Shown here: positions 1 to 27,894 of the stretch, one piece after another | How positions within the stretch are numbered: the first letter of the stretch is position 1 | Layout of the letters: each line of letters opens with the position of its first letter | Assembly: GCA_963931925.1 (NCBI GenBank) | Contig: OZ007567.1 | Span: 82,903,186 to 82,967,185 of the forward strand | Reading direction: 5' to 3' | DNA length: 64,000 nt | Origin: Onchidella celtica | Lineage: Eukaryota > Mollusca > Gastropoda > Systellommatophora > Onchidiidae | The notes under the pieces: generated by a model | Told to the model about the DNA's origin: nothing | The model's database searches: none | Seen by the model: the letters and a program-made list of their open reading frames with translations, nothing else | Made by a program: the position numbers and the translations under genes

Positions 1-150
1 CCTTGCATGGAAATAAGTGATTAAAGTGATTTTGAACAGGGAAATTTGATGTATGCGCATATGATTAATAAGAAATTGAGAAAATGTGTGGGACAGTGCT
101 ATCATTTTGATAGATGCCTCAGTCATAGACTGATCAGTAAATGCTTATAT

Positions 151-808
151 TTAACCCCTTCACTGTAAGGTGATTGGACATGATTGTCCAGAAAGTAGTG
201 CCATCAGTGCATCTTGGACCTATGTGGATTCATCAAAAAAGTTCTTTTTAATGTTGTTTTTATTTGTTGGTGTACAGGGAATAGTTTCACAATTTTGGAG
301 AATTACCTTTCCGAAAGCTCATTTACTCTTGAATCAAATACAGTAAATTTCATGGTGTGTAATTCTACTCAATTACCACAAAAGCAGAGGTTGTATGAGG
401 GATACAGTATACTTATTAATTGTCAATGGGGTGCAGCCATGTAGTTTATCATGGTTCGACCTGGCTGATGAAGACTCTAAATTTAAACCCAGTTCATATC
501 TGTGAGAAATTGATGGTTATTCGTGAGGCGAAGAAGAGAATAAGGGTAACTGGGGTATACAATTCCTTTAAAAGAAAAGATTCGCTGTTTTTTGTAATCT
601 TTTTCATCTTTATACAACTCTCGCCCATACCTGCTTAGCGCGAAAAAAGTTAAAATCTTTTAATTTTATGTTCATTTGATGTAATGGGTCTGTCTATTCT
701 AGTGTAGGAGAAATACACTAATCAAGACAATGACATTTGTGAGCATGCTATAGGAAGAAAATGAATTTCAGTGCACACTTAAGAAAACTGAAACAGTGAG
801 GGAGTTAA
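151..808. mobile_element. TTAA-flanked piggyBac-like MITE, 658 bp
   Basis: The left end TTAACCCCTTCACTGT and the right end (inverted) TTAACTCCCTCACTGT match at 14 of 16 positions. Both ends carry the TTAA that piggyBac elements target and duplicate. A 16-bp palindrome, TGGACATGATTGTCCA (175-190), sits 24 bp inside the left end. No transposase reading frame remains; the interior ORFs are unremarkable. Confidence 0.75.
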
Positions 809-944
809 TAGTAAGCAGTAATACAATTGGCCTGTTTAACTTGTGAGTGAGTGGCCAGATATTTGTGGACACCAAACTTCCACACCATATGAATGGAAAA
901 TATCAACATATGGCTGTAGAATTTAGGGCTGTGGTCTGGTGTGA

Positions 945-1295
945 TGTGATTGTCCAGAATCTTAATTGAAGAAAAATATATACAATTATGGTTGTCCTGA
1001 AAAGAATTATGCACAGATTCTGTAACTGCATTTTTCTCATGCATTAAAATGAAATCATGGCATGCATCATTCTTTGACTTTTCCAGAATCTTCATTTATA
1101 TTGAACTACTGATTTAGAAAGAGGTGATTTTGCAGAATCTATTTAATTGAAGAAAAATGTATAAAACATAAAACATTTACATATAATTTTGGTTGTCCTG
1201 AAAGTAATTATGCACGAATTCTGAAATTTCATTTTTCTCATGCATTAACATGAAATCATTGCATGCATCATTCTGTGATTGTTACAGAGCCTTCG
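945..1295. repeat. Diverged tandem duplication, about 175-bp period
   Basis: Copies near 953-1095 and 1129-1290 share AGAATCT..TTAATTGAAG, then GGTTGTCCTGAAA, TTTTTCTCATGCATTAA and TGCATGCATCATTCT in the same order. The second copy has an AT-rich insertion near its start. It is non-coding and of unknown origin. Confidence 0.7.
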
Positions 1296-4200
1296 GTTAC
1301 CGATTTATAAAGTTGTTTGGGGTTGTGGTTTAAGCAAGGGATCAAATCTCTCTGGCTTTAATTTTTGAATGAATTTTTATGCATTGTACCTTACAAATTA
1401 TTTCCCTTCAATCATTATATGGTGTCTGCAAATAAATGAAACATTTCTAAGCTCCACTCTGCAGGTGAAAATCAGGTGAAGCTATTTTGTGGTAAAAATT
1501 TTGTTAATGATACAATTGAACATATTTTGCCAGGATTTTCTTATGGTGAAGTAAAACACCTCGCTTGCTGTAGTTTTCCTGGGGGCACAGAATACGGAAA
1601 TTATATATATTATGAAGTAAGTCAATTCACTAAATAGTAAAGTGGATGGACTTGAATCCGTCAAAACAAACAGGGTGACACTTGCTTTGGCTGTGCTAGA
1701 CGCTATTCCTATCTCTCTCTTTGATTTGGCAAACTGTAATTGTCAGATTCGTGATTTTTTCCGTCAGTTATAAAAGGTATTGCCAGTGAAATAATATTTC
1801 ATTACGTGTCTCATACAGTCACTTTTCATGTCACTTATTCGGCAGTGGATATATACAGTTAAGTTTACCAGTCCTTGTACTTACATGCATAATTTCTAGT
1901 GTGTCCAGATGCCCAACAGTAGTTGTATAGGAGTTTACCATACAGTAGTGAAAAATTTAAATAAGATATAATCTCTAAGCAGAGCTGGACAGTTGCATTT
2001 GATGGTTTGTGATTTTTATTTAAGATTAATTTTGTCTTAGATTTAATTTTGCTTAACCTGCCATTGCTTTGTCTTTAGAGTTCTTGATCCCTCCATGTAT
2101 TTTATAGAATAGACCTTTTTTTTAGTTAGTTTCCTTCTTTGTGATTATTGTTGTGTATGGTAATCATTTTATTTCTGAATGATTTTTGCATTTACTTCGG
2201 TAGTACATCCGGTGCCTGTCATCATCTTTTAAAATCACTTATTCCGTGACAGTAATGGTGTAGTCATTCATGCTAACTTTCTTTGTGACAGCGAATAAGT
2301 TGTTTCCAAAGCAAATATTGTTGGTCTCCTAACCACCAATGTTTTAATTTTACTCACTGTCCCATTTTTGATGTACATGTATTTAACTCTTTATTTACCT
2401 TTCTACTCCTGGTGACTTAGCGTACTTCTGTTTGTCTTCAGTGAGAGTGGCCTGAGAACATTTAAAAGGTATAACTCAACCTCATGTAAATCAACATGAT
2501 TATCATGCTGCCTGACACATAACATGGCTTCAGTTGTTGTAAAGCCTGTAATTAATTAGCTTGGCATCAGAATATTAATAGCAGTCTTAGATAATAATGC
2601 TTTTCCAAGTAATGTGTAACCTTAGTAAATTTAATGAAATGATCCTAACTGTCTGTCTGATGCTGCAGATACGACAATAATTCTGTGTTTGAACACAATT
2701 AATGTGGCATTCAATGTTCATAAATGCTATCTGGCATTTCCGTGCAAATTCAGAGAAATTCCCTGATATTGTGAATCTTGTAGCATCTGTGATTCAGGAA
2801 CATAAATTTATTTGCATTGATATAAAGGGAATATATAGCCATAAAATTAATGTCCTTCTCTGATCCTGACTACAGACTTCTGGGGTTTGTTTCTTTTATT
2901 TAGTTATGTTTCATATTTTCTTGTGTCTTGTACATCTATGGTTTATTATAGACTTGGAGAAAGACTTTTCTATGAAGATACTGAAGTACTGAGTAAAACA
3001 TATTGACATTGTTGAAAGACAGCCCGGGATCTTTCATTTCATGCTTTCTTCCATACATTATTTTTTTTGTTTCTTCCTTTTTTTTTTAAAGATTTCAAAT
3101 GCATTGCTCTCGTTTTCGTCGGCCAGGCACTGAGAACGTATTCATATTTAATTCATCCTCATGTGAAAACTTACGATGTCATCATACGTGATAATATTTC
3201 ACATCGTCACATCGTTTTAGTAAATCTTAAAATCATTCAACATAAATTTCCTGTCTTTCAGTTAAGAATGTGACATTTTCCTGTCAAATAAAGTGAGTGA
3301 AATCATTTCAAGCCTTTCTGATCCAAAAACACATTACAGCATTCTGAGTGCAGTGTACTTAATGCTTTCTCATGGAACTGTAGTATGTATTATGTAGACC
3401 GTATACTATATACAGTTTAAAAATGTATCTCCTGGATAGCGCAGTCTATAACCAGTTGGGTGTAAAAGTAAAAAGTGGACGTTACAAAATGGTTAAACAA
3501 GATCAGATTGGCAAGAGTGATTTTCATGTTAATATACATTCTCTTCTGGGCTGCTTGGTGCCATTTACTTGTAAAAGAGGGCTCTGCATTCAGAATTTCT
3601 GTGATCCATGGAAAAAGAAAAGGTGTTGATAGCAAATTAATTTATAATAAGGAGATTGGTGGGAAGAAAGAAAGCAGTGGTACAAAATGTGATTTCAAAA
3701 GAAGCAAAGAGTGATATTGTCCCAGTCCAAGTTAAATGTTCCTTATTTTTATTTAGTATCTAGGACAGTACTTTAGCATTTAAAGACATGAGAGAATTAC
3801 AGTTTACAGCATTTCTTGATTAATAGTTTTTTTTGTTTTTTTTTTCTTTTGTGCTGAATTTTGCCTCTCCTCCAATGCTTCTTTCCCATAAGGCTTAGAA
3901 ACAAAGTTATTTCACTTTGCTGGGACAAGTCATTTTATAGATTTTGTTTCCTGATCTCACTCAGTCTAAATTCTTTCAAAATTTCTGGCAGGGGAAGCCA
4001 CTTCTGAGTGGTTAACTATGTCAGTGAAGCTCAGTTTTAATCACCTTTATTCATTGAAATGTGTACAATCAAAGCAAATTCTTTTTTTATGGTTCAGAAT
4101 GAATGCTCGTCAGCTTTACACCATAATCTCTATTAAGGTCATTATGGTTTCTTATTAGGACATGACTGATTACATTTTATTTTTGGAATGGTTCATTGCT

Positions 4201-4465
4201 TGCCCAGTTCATCCTTTGTGTGACACCATGTGCATTGATCTTTGGGATTATTTAAATTCATTAATATATATGTACACTTCAACTCTTTTTCATACATTGG
4301 TGATTCATTCAGTCTTGTGTTGAATGTTCATATCAGCTAACCAGCAGATGTAGTCATTCAGTTTTGTACACACTCTGATCAGACGGCAGCTCATAGTTAT
4401 TTTTTTTCAAGAAAATTATCTCTATAAATGTACTACAACATGTGAATAGCTATGTCTGTACTGTT

Positions 4466-4532
4466 GTGCAAAGGCAGAGCGATGTAACTGATAAGAGATA
4501 AGGAGAGCACCTATGTTACTCTGCCTTTGCAC
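4466..4532. other. Hairpin, 14-bp perfect stem plus 5-bp extension
   Basis: GTGCAAAGGCAGAG (4466-4479) is perfectly complementary to CTCTGCCTTTGCAC (4519-4532). After a 4-nt bulge, GTAAC pairs with GTTAC, leaving a loop of about 25-30 nt. The size resembles a small foldback element or a microRNA-like precursor; the sequence alone cannot decide. Confidence 0.6.
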
Positions 4533-5736
4533 GGCATTATAGTTGTCTTGTCATTTCTAAAGCAATCATCAGGATATTTAATGTGTGAAAGAAAAGGAAT
4601 TTTTGGGCTCTCTCTTTTTGTAACATGTTATTTATTAATGCTAAAATAATAACTTTTGACCATGTTAATGTCACTAACAGGATGCTCACACCTGTGGTAT
4701 GTCTAAGTGAAATGCCCACTTAACAAAAACATCATCACCATTAAGGGCTTTATATTTGTTTACATTTTTCAGTTTCACATCCTGGTCTATTGTTATTTGA
4801 AATACAATCAGTCATTGATTCATTTAACTCCAGGCAAGTGTGATTTGATGTGATGTTTGATCCCTAAGGGACCTGATTTTTGCAGCAAGATTTCTGCTAA
4901 TGAAAAGTGAATATAGGCAATCAGTGAGAGGAAGAAAATCTGCACAAGCATTACTCAGAACTCAAAACAACTGGCAGTGTATTACCATACACCAAAAGAT
5001 GATGTGGTCCACTCTAGTAGATGCCATGAATGTAAGCACACTTCACACTTCTTACATTGCTGGAAACTTGTGACAAATCAAACTTCTGATTAGTGCGGTC
5101 ATTCTAGAAACTGGATTATAGTTTTGACCACAGTAAAAATTGGCTTCATTGTTATGGCATAGAAAAATTGTTTTGCAAGGAAAGTCTCATTACATCCACC
5201 ATGAAAGTGAGTGTATAGACTAGTGGTGATGGAACAAATTTCATGGGTATAGTTGGTGCTTTTAATTGTATAGGTGTTGCCACAAAGTGTCCGGCTTAGT
5301 CCAGATTTAGTGAAGTACATGTCTTCGATAAATGATGCATATTTTTAGAACCAAGTAATTCTAATTTTCATATAACATAGCTTGATTTGACATTAAAAGA
5401 AAAAAAAAACCAAAAAAGCAAACCATCCATAGCATATCAGCGTTGTTTACGATGCTGCAGGCATTGTTTTCACAATTCTTAGATCTCTGTCTTGCAGGAT
5501 TTATAACATGTGGAAAATAACCCAAGTGACTTTCTTCATTTGCTTTCTCCACATTATATACAGGTAAATGTATTAATCAAGGTGCAAGTTGACCACAAGA
5601 TATTGTCAATGAAATGCAATAGATCAAGGCTTGTGATGTACAAAGCTGAATTATATCAAAACAGGGAAGTACTTTTCCTGTCATTGTTTGAATGAAGGAG
5701 AATTTGGAGGTCAAGAGTGTTCTTTGTGTGAAAGTT

Positions 5737-5753
5737 GGGGGGGGGGGGGGGGG
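5737..5753. repeat. Poly-G run, 17 bases
   Basis: Uninterrupted G homopolymer in otherwise AT-rich sequence. Comparable runs in this window lie at 31078-31093 (16), 31248-31261 (14), 21845-21856 (12) and 58473-58494 (22), with C runs at 16497-16513 and 16968-16979. Confidence 0.95.
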
Positions 5754-8700
5754 AATTTGCAGCTGAGAATTTAAAATATTTTGTTCACTCTTAAGATCAT
5801 GAACAGTTCTAATCTATGTGTATTTATTCAGGCTTGAAAATAGAAAGAATGAATATGAGTTCATGAATCCTTTTGCTCTGTAAAAATAGATAAACAGGCT
5901 AGTATTTCAACTTGAGAGTGTATTTCTGCTCTGGAGCTAATGACATAGAGTTAAAATATTGGAAATTCACAGAGGTGACAAAACTTTCATCATAGAGTAA
6001 ACCTCAAAATGATTTATAATTGTGGGAACTTTTGCACTGGCGTAAGGATTGTGTGGATGGCTGATAGAAAATGTGTTCATTTCCCATGCGAACAAATTTG
6101 ATTGATGTGAAATGTTTTTACAGTGACCCATGTGTTTCCCATAAGGAATGTAAATGAACAAAAACAAAAAGAGAATGTATAAATATATCACAGTGCGAAA
6201 GGAATTTATGGATTTATTTGCCTGTCTTGGAAAATGATCTCTCTTCTTGTTTCACTGTGATGTAGTAGTAGTCATTAATATATACAGTGAATTTTAATGA
6301 AGTGTTTGTGAGCCTTTTGATTACACAGAAATTTATGTCCCCAAATATGATATGGAAAGGCCATTACATTTTAAAAAGAAAAAAAAAATGCTGCCTCTTA
6401 TTCAAAACAATGAGTCATAAATTATATATAGACAGACGGTGAAACATAAAGGATGTGCAGTTCCAAAATGATTAAGCTGCAACAGCTTGTATTTGTGTAA
6501 TGTGTTATTTACTACAACTAACATTCTTAACATTGCTTTTGACATTTGATTTGTGTTGTAAATATGTATAAACCCACAACAAGTTACTGAGAACAGCAGC
6601 AACTGATATTTTTGCATTTTTAACCAATGACCTTCTTGCTTGGGCCTTATGTAGGTCATAGGAAACAAAGAGATAAATGAAAAATGATTACTAATAATGA
6701 AAAGTAGGAAAGAAGGTCAAAACCATTCTGTATTGAATATAATAATAGAATATTGCACTCGTCTCACGAATGCCCAGATTTCGCATTTGAAAAGTTCACA
6801 ATGAAAAGAGGGGGTTAGGAAATTCTCAGTCATATGATGATTGTGAATGCTGAGAAATCTTCACTTGGGGAGGTCAGATTGTGGAGAAAAAAATAAGGTA
6901 GATATCACTGGCAGCAATTTCACAGAATGGTTTTGAGTAAATATTGTTTGTAGTGTCAAGAGGTTGTTTTGTTCATGCACAGCACAATTCCAATCTTTTT
7001 CCAGTACACAGAACATTTATGTAATTCAAGATTGGGACCATAGCTTATTCCTCTTCTTTCCAAAGTTCTGCAGTTGATTTCTAAGTATTAGCTGTTGTCT
7101 TTAGAGAGGAAAATGCATTTAAATAATTTCATACAAACATCATATATTTTCATTCCTAATGTCAGTGCAAAATTCCAGAGCCCTTCAGACATTAGAAAAA
7201 CCAACAGGCCAGAATTATATGATACTCTTGTAAGTTCCTTTATCAATCCTTAACAGCTTGTTTTTTTTTTTGCCATTCAAATTGACATATTGTTGTTGAG
7301 ATTGATGAAAAAAAAAACTTCAGTAAGAAAGAGCAAAAATCATTTTCGAGCATGCATTCTGAAAAGTGTTTTCCTAGCATGAGAGCATGTGAAGTGAATT
7401 TAAATTTTGTAAACATTACTGAAATCCATAAACTAGGAAGTTAAAACACTACAAGGAAGAGTATGACAATAGTGCACTCAAGGCATGGCCCAAAATTTCA
7501 TTCAGTGAACAATAGCAGAAATAATTGTTATTTTGTTTGTAGATTGGTACAAGGCGCAACCAATTTTTTCCCAGTTTATTTTAAGAATTGAGACTGAAAC
7601 ATATTTCAGTTGAAATGTGGACAGATTTCAGCACAAATCAAACCTTCTTATATCATTTGCATTTGTCCAGTGTTTGAAACTACCGGTATTTGTCATGGAT
7701 TTATTAAAATTGTCCCTACTTATTGCATTCTGCAGAGGTGAGTCACATAGAAATGTCATTGTGTACCCACCAGGGGAAAAGCTATGGGCAACAGATGGGA
7801 TGGACAGCTGTTGAATTCATCAGCATTTTATTTAAGGTTAAGGTGTGAAAAAGTCACAGGTTGTCCAAGAGGTAATTTGCTAGCATGTAAAAATTCTGGA
7901 TGCCCAGGGCATACCGACTCTCATGAAAGGTCAGTGGACAAGTCAGTCAAAATTATTATTGATTCTGAATTTGTATGGCAACTTTAACCATGGCTTCAAA
8001 ATTGCATTCATGAGCTCTTGTTACAGGTCTAACTCTGGCAAATTCTGAGTTTGAAAAATTATTTTCCCTGTACCGATGTAGTAATGAATGTCTGGATGGT
8101 ATGTATCATCTTCCATTTACGAATCAGTTTATCTGACATACATGTAATATTACTATTGCATCAGCAGATCTTTTAGTCTTAAATGACATCTCTGATCTAA
8201 GATGAACTGTCTTAGTGGGTAAAGGCATTTTGTATTTGGTACTTTTGAAATCCTACTACTGGCTGGTTGGATGATACCCATTTTACAAATAAATGTTTTG
8301 AGCAAAATGCTTTCATTAGTCATAACTTTGTCAATCCTGGAAGTTCATAACTGCACCAGCCTGGGTTAGCGTGGTAAATGTCATTGATATGGTCAAGCTG
8401 ATGATCATTACAGATTATATTAATTTATATACACGTAGTAAAGTTTGCTAATGGCTATCAAGGATTTAATGTGAGATTTATTTATTAGCAAAAGAGGGGC
8501 AAATGTAGTTTCCTATTTTAAAAGTTATTTTACAGCTGTGTATTTTGCACATGGGTCCATAGTGTAATTGTTTTCACCACACATCTCCAATAACCAATCA
8601 TTGTTTAAGGTACTTCTCATTTGAGAAAATGGTTTGTAATATATATGTATGTACATTGTTTTAATGGTTGAACGTATAATTTTGTGGATACTGATTTTTT

Positions 8701-9055
8701 TTGTTTTATTTTTGACTTTTTTTTTTTTTTTTGGATTGAATTTGATGGAACTTGCTTTAAAGGAATATGGCAGTATAAAATTATTTATGATGTCCCTGAC
8801 ACATATTGCAACTTGGGTTTCACACTTGGTTGTAAAACATAACATTTTGCATTGAGTGTGAATTTAGGCCATTGTTTACAGAAATTTATGCATGTATTTT
8901 AAGAAAACTTATTTGATAATGCAACTAGGGACAAGGGAAAATGCTTTATTGTGTGGAGGTTGCTTTTCTCTAAATATTTAAAGTAAATGCATTTTGCTTA
9001 CATTCAGTTGAAACTTGAATTATTATGTTGAAGATGCAAAACACTAATTGCATGT

Positions 9056-9348
9056 TTAACTCTCTTAGTGCCGAGAGCCACCATCGTGGCTTTACCAGTA
9101 GAGTGCCAAGAGCCACGATCGTGGCTCTCTTTCATCGCCAGTTTACCTCCGGTGTTATGAAAACCTGGCAGGTGTGCGGCTGACTGCTGGAAACTGTGTT
9201 AACCTCAGGTGACTAAATCACAGCAAGCATGCATCTGACTGCTGGAAATTGTCGTTAACCTCAAGTGACTAAATCACTTTTTTGTTACCGTTTTAAGCTG
9301 GCATTTCGCACACATACAAAATTTTTATGATGGCACTAAGAGGGTTAA
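9056..9348. mobile_element. TTAA-flanked piggyBac-like MITE, 293 bp
   Basis: The ends TTAACTCTCTTAGTGCC and (inverted) TTAACCCTCTTAGTGCC match at 16 of 17 bases. Inside the left end, AGTGCC-AGAGCCAC-ATCGTGGCT occurs twice. The second copy contains a perfect 18-bp palindrome, GAGCCACGATCGTGGCTC (9110-9127); the first (9075-9092) has small mismatches. A direct repeat of about 42 bp (CTGACTGCTGGAAA...GTGACTAAATCAC) lies at 9180-9221 and 9236-9278. No coding capacity. Confidence 0.85.
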
Positions 9349-9819
9349 AATTTTGCCTGTGGCAGTAACCCATTCATTCAGCTAATTATTTCAGTATTTA
9401 AACCGAAAAAAATCAAAACAAAAAGTCACATGTTGGGAGTGTGAAACCAATAACTTGACCTAATTGTGGTGTGACCTATAAAGTACATACTGGTGTACTT
9501 GGCAAGATGATCTTCACATAGTCATATGTTGAAACCCCACCATCACAGTTTTGTGTTCTGTACACAGAAATGTGCAGTTCCCCCTGAAACTAGTAAATCT
9601 CCTGTCTCTTTATGCTGATTTAAATGTTATTATAAAATGCAACAGCAGGTTTTGGTCCATTCCTTAGACTTTTAGAGGATCCAAAAATTGGATTGTTTCC
9701 AAAATATCCAGAATTTTAAGATGTTTCTGCTGTCAGTACTTTTTATTCTTTAGTGTGGTTGTAACTATGGTTTTTTAATAAAATTTCTTAAAACTTGTGA
9801 AAGAACTGTTTTTGGTTTT

Positions 9820-10010
9820 ATTTCAGTATCCTTCCCTTCTGTCCTGTCATTCTGCTTTATTCTGTCTTTCATCCGGCTTTTTCCCAGCACAATGTGACCA
9901 TTATCATGTTGACATGCTTTCTCCAAACTCAAACCTGTCCTTGTGGTATCACCTGAATACACATGTATGCATATTACATAGTCCCACCACATAAAATGTG
10001 ATAGATCCAA
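9820..10010 (+). repeat. Dispersed repeat copy A (pairs with 19270-19480)
   Basis: The segment with TTCTGTCTTTCATCCGGC, CAGCACAATGTGACC and CATGCTTTCTCCAAACTC matches the reverse complement of 19270-19480 in order and spacing. Both copies have an open frame reading similar peptides (FCLSSGFFPAQCDHYHVD here, FCLSSYFFLAQCECYRVN there). Family unknown. Confidence 0.6.
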
Positions 10011-10534
10011 GTGATACATAAAATTTTGCATTGTTCATAAGCAAACTGTATCTGGATTGTTACACATCTAGGCTTATAATCTCTTTTTTTTTTTGTATGC
10101 CTTGTAAAGTTTGATGACTTCGTGGTCATCATTTTAGAAACTGCCATTTCAACTTCTGACATTTTGTCATCATCCCAAATTTTGACAGGATGGACAGAAA
10201 CAGATTTTACAATTTACTATGGCATCTACACTTTTGACTTTACAAATGTGGATCATATGACACATCAACTGTAACTGTCATCATCAGGTCTAGATGTAAT
10301 GCCTTTAGATTTGTTTTCATTCAAAATTAACATTAATCATGTAACAGAACCCAGGTGAAAGAAGTCTGAAAAATTAGGATTTCACAGTCATCAGCATATA
10401 ATTTTAAGTAAGGTCCTGATGAGAAATGATCAAATCAATATCTGTGCTGGTTACAAGGTACTGGCTGTGTCTCATCAGGAATGGTTATATAAATACACGC
10501 ATACACCCAACATGATAGAACTGAAGTAAAAAGA

Positions 10535-12554
10535 CTCATATTCAGCTAAAATGCCTTTATTGAGATTAATAATGTATTATATATATCATATGATGTTTTG
10601 TTTTCTGGTCAGTGAAATAAGAGGGAAGAGTCAGGAGAAAAGATGTAAATCAAAATAATGTAAAATAAATTTGTTGTTGTTGAGAAGTTCTGAGATAAAT
10701 CATAAAGGCCATCCATATTCCTGTGGGCACAAACAAGATTTGTAGAGTACCAGTAGGAAGCAACACTGTGGTTTCAGTCAAATTTCATCAGTAGTAAGTG
10801 TGATGTCAACAAAAAAACATCTGTTCAAAATCATGATTAAAATCAAGAAATTAACATACATAATTTTTTCTGAATCTTTGATCATTAACATGAACTCATA
10901 TCACACAAAAAGTTGAACTGGTGGCAAAATAACAGTACAAAAGATAAATTGATAAATTGTTGTTCTCTATCATATTATAAAGCACTAAAAAAATACAGTG
11001 TCTTGACCCTGCCTCACTATATCACAAAAAGAACAAAAACATGGTGATAGATGAGTATGAAAAACATCACAACATTCTGGTATTCTGTAGCTGCTAATAT
11101 GAGAATGTACAAAATTTCAAACTCCGCAAGTCTCATGTGGAAAAATTATTCAAAGAATGTTTTACTGAGTGCCTGCACCTTCTCTGATATAAATTAGACA
11201 ACCAGTAATTTCTGCTCAACAACATCATTTGGAAACTTAACAATTGCTTTCTGTAGAAGTACAATTACAGTGGCAACAGATCAAAATGAGACATCTTCTA
11301 TTTTCACTTATGTTGCCTCCAGCACTCCGTATTCCATGATTATTCCTTCTATACATGTAAATCACCAAAACTTATACTGACTGAAGCCTTTGCTTTGACT
11401 TTCTTGGAAAAAGTATATTAGGTATTTTTTTAAATATATTTTTGTCAGATTTGTTTCAAGATCATGTACATATAGTCTCTTTCTTGCAACCAGAGCAGCA
11501 TGGGATGATGTATGTGAGCTTGAGAAAAAAAAAACAACGAATCAAATATGAAACTTAATACTATCTATTGTGTGAGTACTTTTTCAAGATTGACATAAAA
11601 TAATAAATAAATGAGAGAAAAAGGTTCAACTCAACCAGAATCGGAATTCTGTAAATTACAGAGAAAACTCGATGGTGGAATTGAAAGAATTGTGGTCAGC
11701 ACCAACGTTTTGATTTCACTATGCGAAGTACTGAACTCCTGGTGGGAAATGCCCATGTCAGGAGAGCATCACCAGTGCTAAGACATTCACAAAATCATTG
11801 AGACCCAGTATGCATCTGAACTAATGCAGAAGTCAGATCAAATGCAAGTGTGAAAGATAAAACTGAAGCCCAACTAAGACACAATTCTCGTGACAAAATA
11901 TCCACAAATATTGTCTACACCTGGGCACTAAGTTGTCTCTGTTGTTTTTCTATTACCTATCATTCCGATTTACAGAACATTAATGCAATATAGGCAAGAA
12001 TGATCATTTGTATCGAAAGTAGCTCCCAAATATGGAAAATACAATCCACTAGCATTATTAACACCATATCTGTGAAATTTTGATTGGAGTAACTTCACAC
12101 TGGCTATGCCAAAGTCGTTCTGTCCCAAAAAAACTCAAAAGCAATACAAAACTCCATAGTCATGGATTCGTTTGCTGATAAATTTAGTACAATATCATGA
12201 ATATCGGATCGTTTTTATTAGATTATTAGATATATTTGTTTCAGTCTTTAGTAGAGTTATCAATGGCAGTATTTAACATATATTTTCCTTCACAAAAATG
12301 TAAAAAAAATTAAACTTATTCAGACAATAAAATCTCGGAACAAAGTTAAAAATGAAAATTTCAAAGGTTAAATAATATATTGATCTACTCAACGTAAAAT
12401 ATAAATCAACAATGTATTGCAACTTAAATATGATTGAAATAAAAATAATACTAACAGGTTTGAACTTTCATGAGTTGTCACTCTGTAAGCCGATCAGAAG
12501 TATTACAAACAAGAAAAAGGTGTTAAAAATGCTGAAATGTTCGCAAATAAGATC
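10535..12554 (-). other. Probable 3' UTR of the EF-hand gene
   Basis: About 2 kb of A-rich (plus strand) sequence follows the stop codon, with no open reading frame of note. A proximal AATAAA (minus strand) lies at 12214-12219. A distal one at 10556-10561 is followed, lower in coordinate, by a GT-rich stretch around 10490-10515 that resembles a downstream processing element. The extent is inferred from these signals only. Confidence 0.45.
10556..10561 (-). terminator. Candidate polyadenylation signal AATAAA, EF-hand gene
   Basis: TTTATT on the plus strand reads AATAAA on the minus strand. Downstream on the minus strand comes TTGGGTGTATGCGTG, a GT-rich element about 45 nt away. A second candidate at 12214-12219 would give a much shorter 3' UTR. 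Confidence 0.45.
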
Positions 12555-27135
<14,581 letters not shown>

Positions 27136-27400
27136 TTTCAAATTATTTGAACTGGTTTTCTTGTTTTAATGCGTTATGCGAGCGTCGGTCTCCGGCTGTG
27201 ATCCCAAAGTCACTGTGGGCAGAAGCTAGGTTGATAATGTAATAACCCTACCGGCAGTGTGGCGCGTTAGCTAGGCTGTGCGACCCGGCTCAGCATTGAT
27301 GGTGTGTGTGTGCGCGTCTGTCGCCACGGAAGGCGCAGGTGGGCGGGTGCTGGATCGTACACAAACGCGACAGCGGACACATGAGTCACACAGAGCCTTA
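27136..27400 (-). promoter_or_regulatory. Probable promoter and 5' UTR of the EF-hand gene
   Basis: Locally GC- and CpG-rich sequence directly upstream of the start codon, ending in GT-repeats near 27302-27315. No clear TATA box. The assignment is positional. Confidence 0.4.
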
Positions 27401-27484
27401 AAGACCATTCAATCATTCTATTTACCTTTGGAACAAACACATGCATTCCTATGAAGCGTGTCCTTATGCTATGATTCTGACAAC

Positions 27485-27760
27485 AATTACTGCATTGAGG
27501 CAGGGGGAACGCGTTTTGGGTTTTAATTCACTAATGCCAATCACAACATTTTATCAGCGCCATTGTTATAATCATTTTCATCTCCATAATTTATTGGCAA
27601 TATAAAAACAACAACAACAACAACAACAACAAAACTTAATAATGCATTAATGCAGCGGGAACGTATGTTGGGGGTTTTAATTCACCAACGACAATCACAG
27701 CATTGTGTCAGTGCCATTTTTTTTGTCTTCTTCATCTCCATAATTTATTGTCAACATGAA
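27485..27760. repeat. Tandem duplication, about 155-bp period
   Basis: GGGTTTTAATTCAC, CAATCACA-CATT, TCAG-GCCATT and CATCTCCATAATTTATTG occur in the same order in both halves (27487-27610 and 27640-27760). A (CAA)n run at 27606-27636 lies at the junction. Confidence 0.8.
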
Positions 27761-27894
27761 AAAAAAAATCGGTTAAAAAAAAAAATGGTTTCGCAGTCAC
27801 CATCTACGCTTAATTTGTTCTGGGAATAGAGAATTAGAGAAATTCCTGGCACTCGATGAGGAGATAAGTACGTGTGTTTGAAAAACCAGGAGGT

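Larger units (their letters stand above)
1310..9055. other. AT-rich region without recognisable genes
   Basis: I see no exon with convincing splice sites or family similarity on either strand. It contains a 17-G run (5737-5753), the hairpin at 4466-4532 and several A/T homopolymers. It could be the 3' UTR or intergenic flank of a plus-strand gene outside the window (an AATAAA with T/GT-rich sequence after it occurs at 9777-9782), but nothing proves this. Confidence 0.4.

Noticed and set aside
2380-2400. Another TTAA element end (TTAACTCTTTATTTACC)
   Set aside because: No partner end and no palindrome 19-29 bp inside.
9777-9782. Plus-strand AATAAA as the end of an unseen upstream gene
   Set aside because: The signal has a T/GT-rich follow-up, but no coding exon in the window supports a plus-strand transcript, so it is not listed as a feature.
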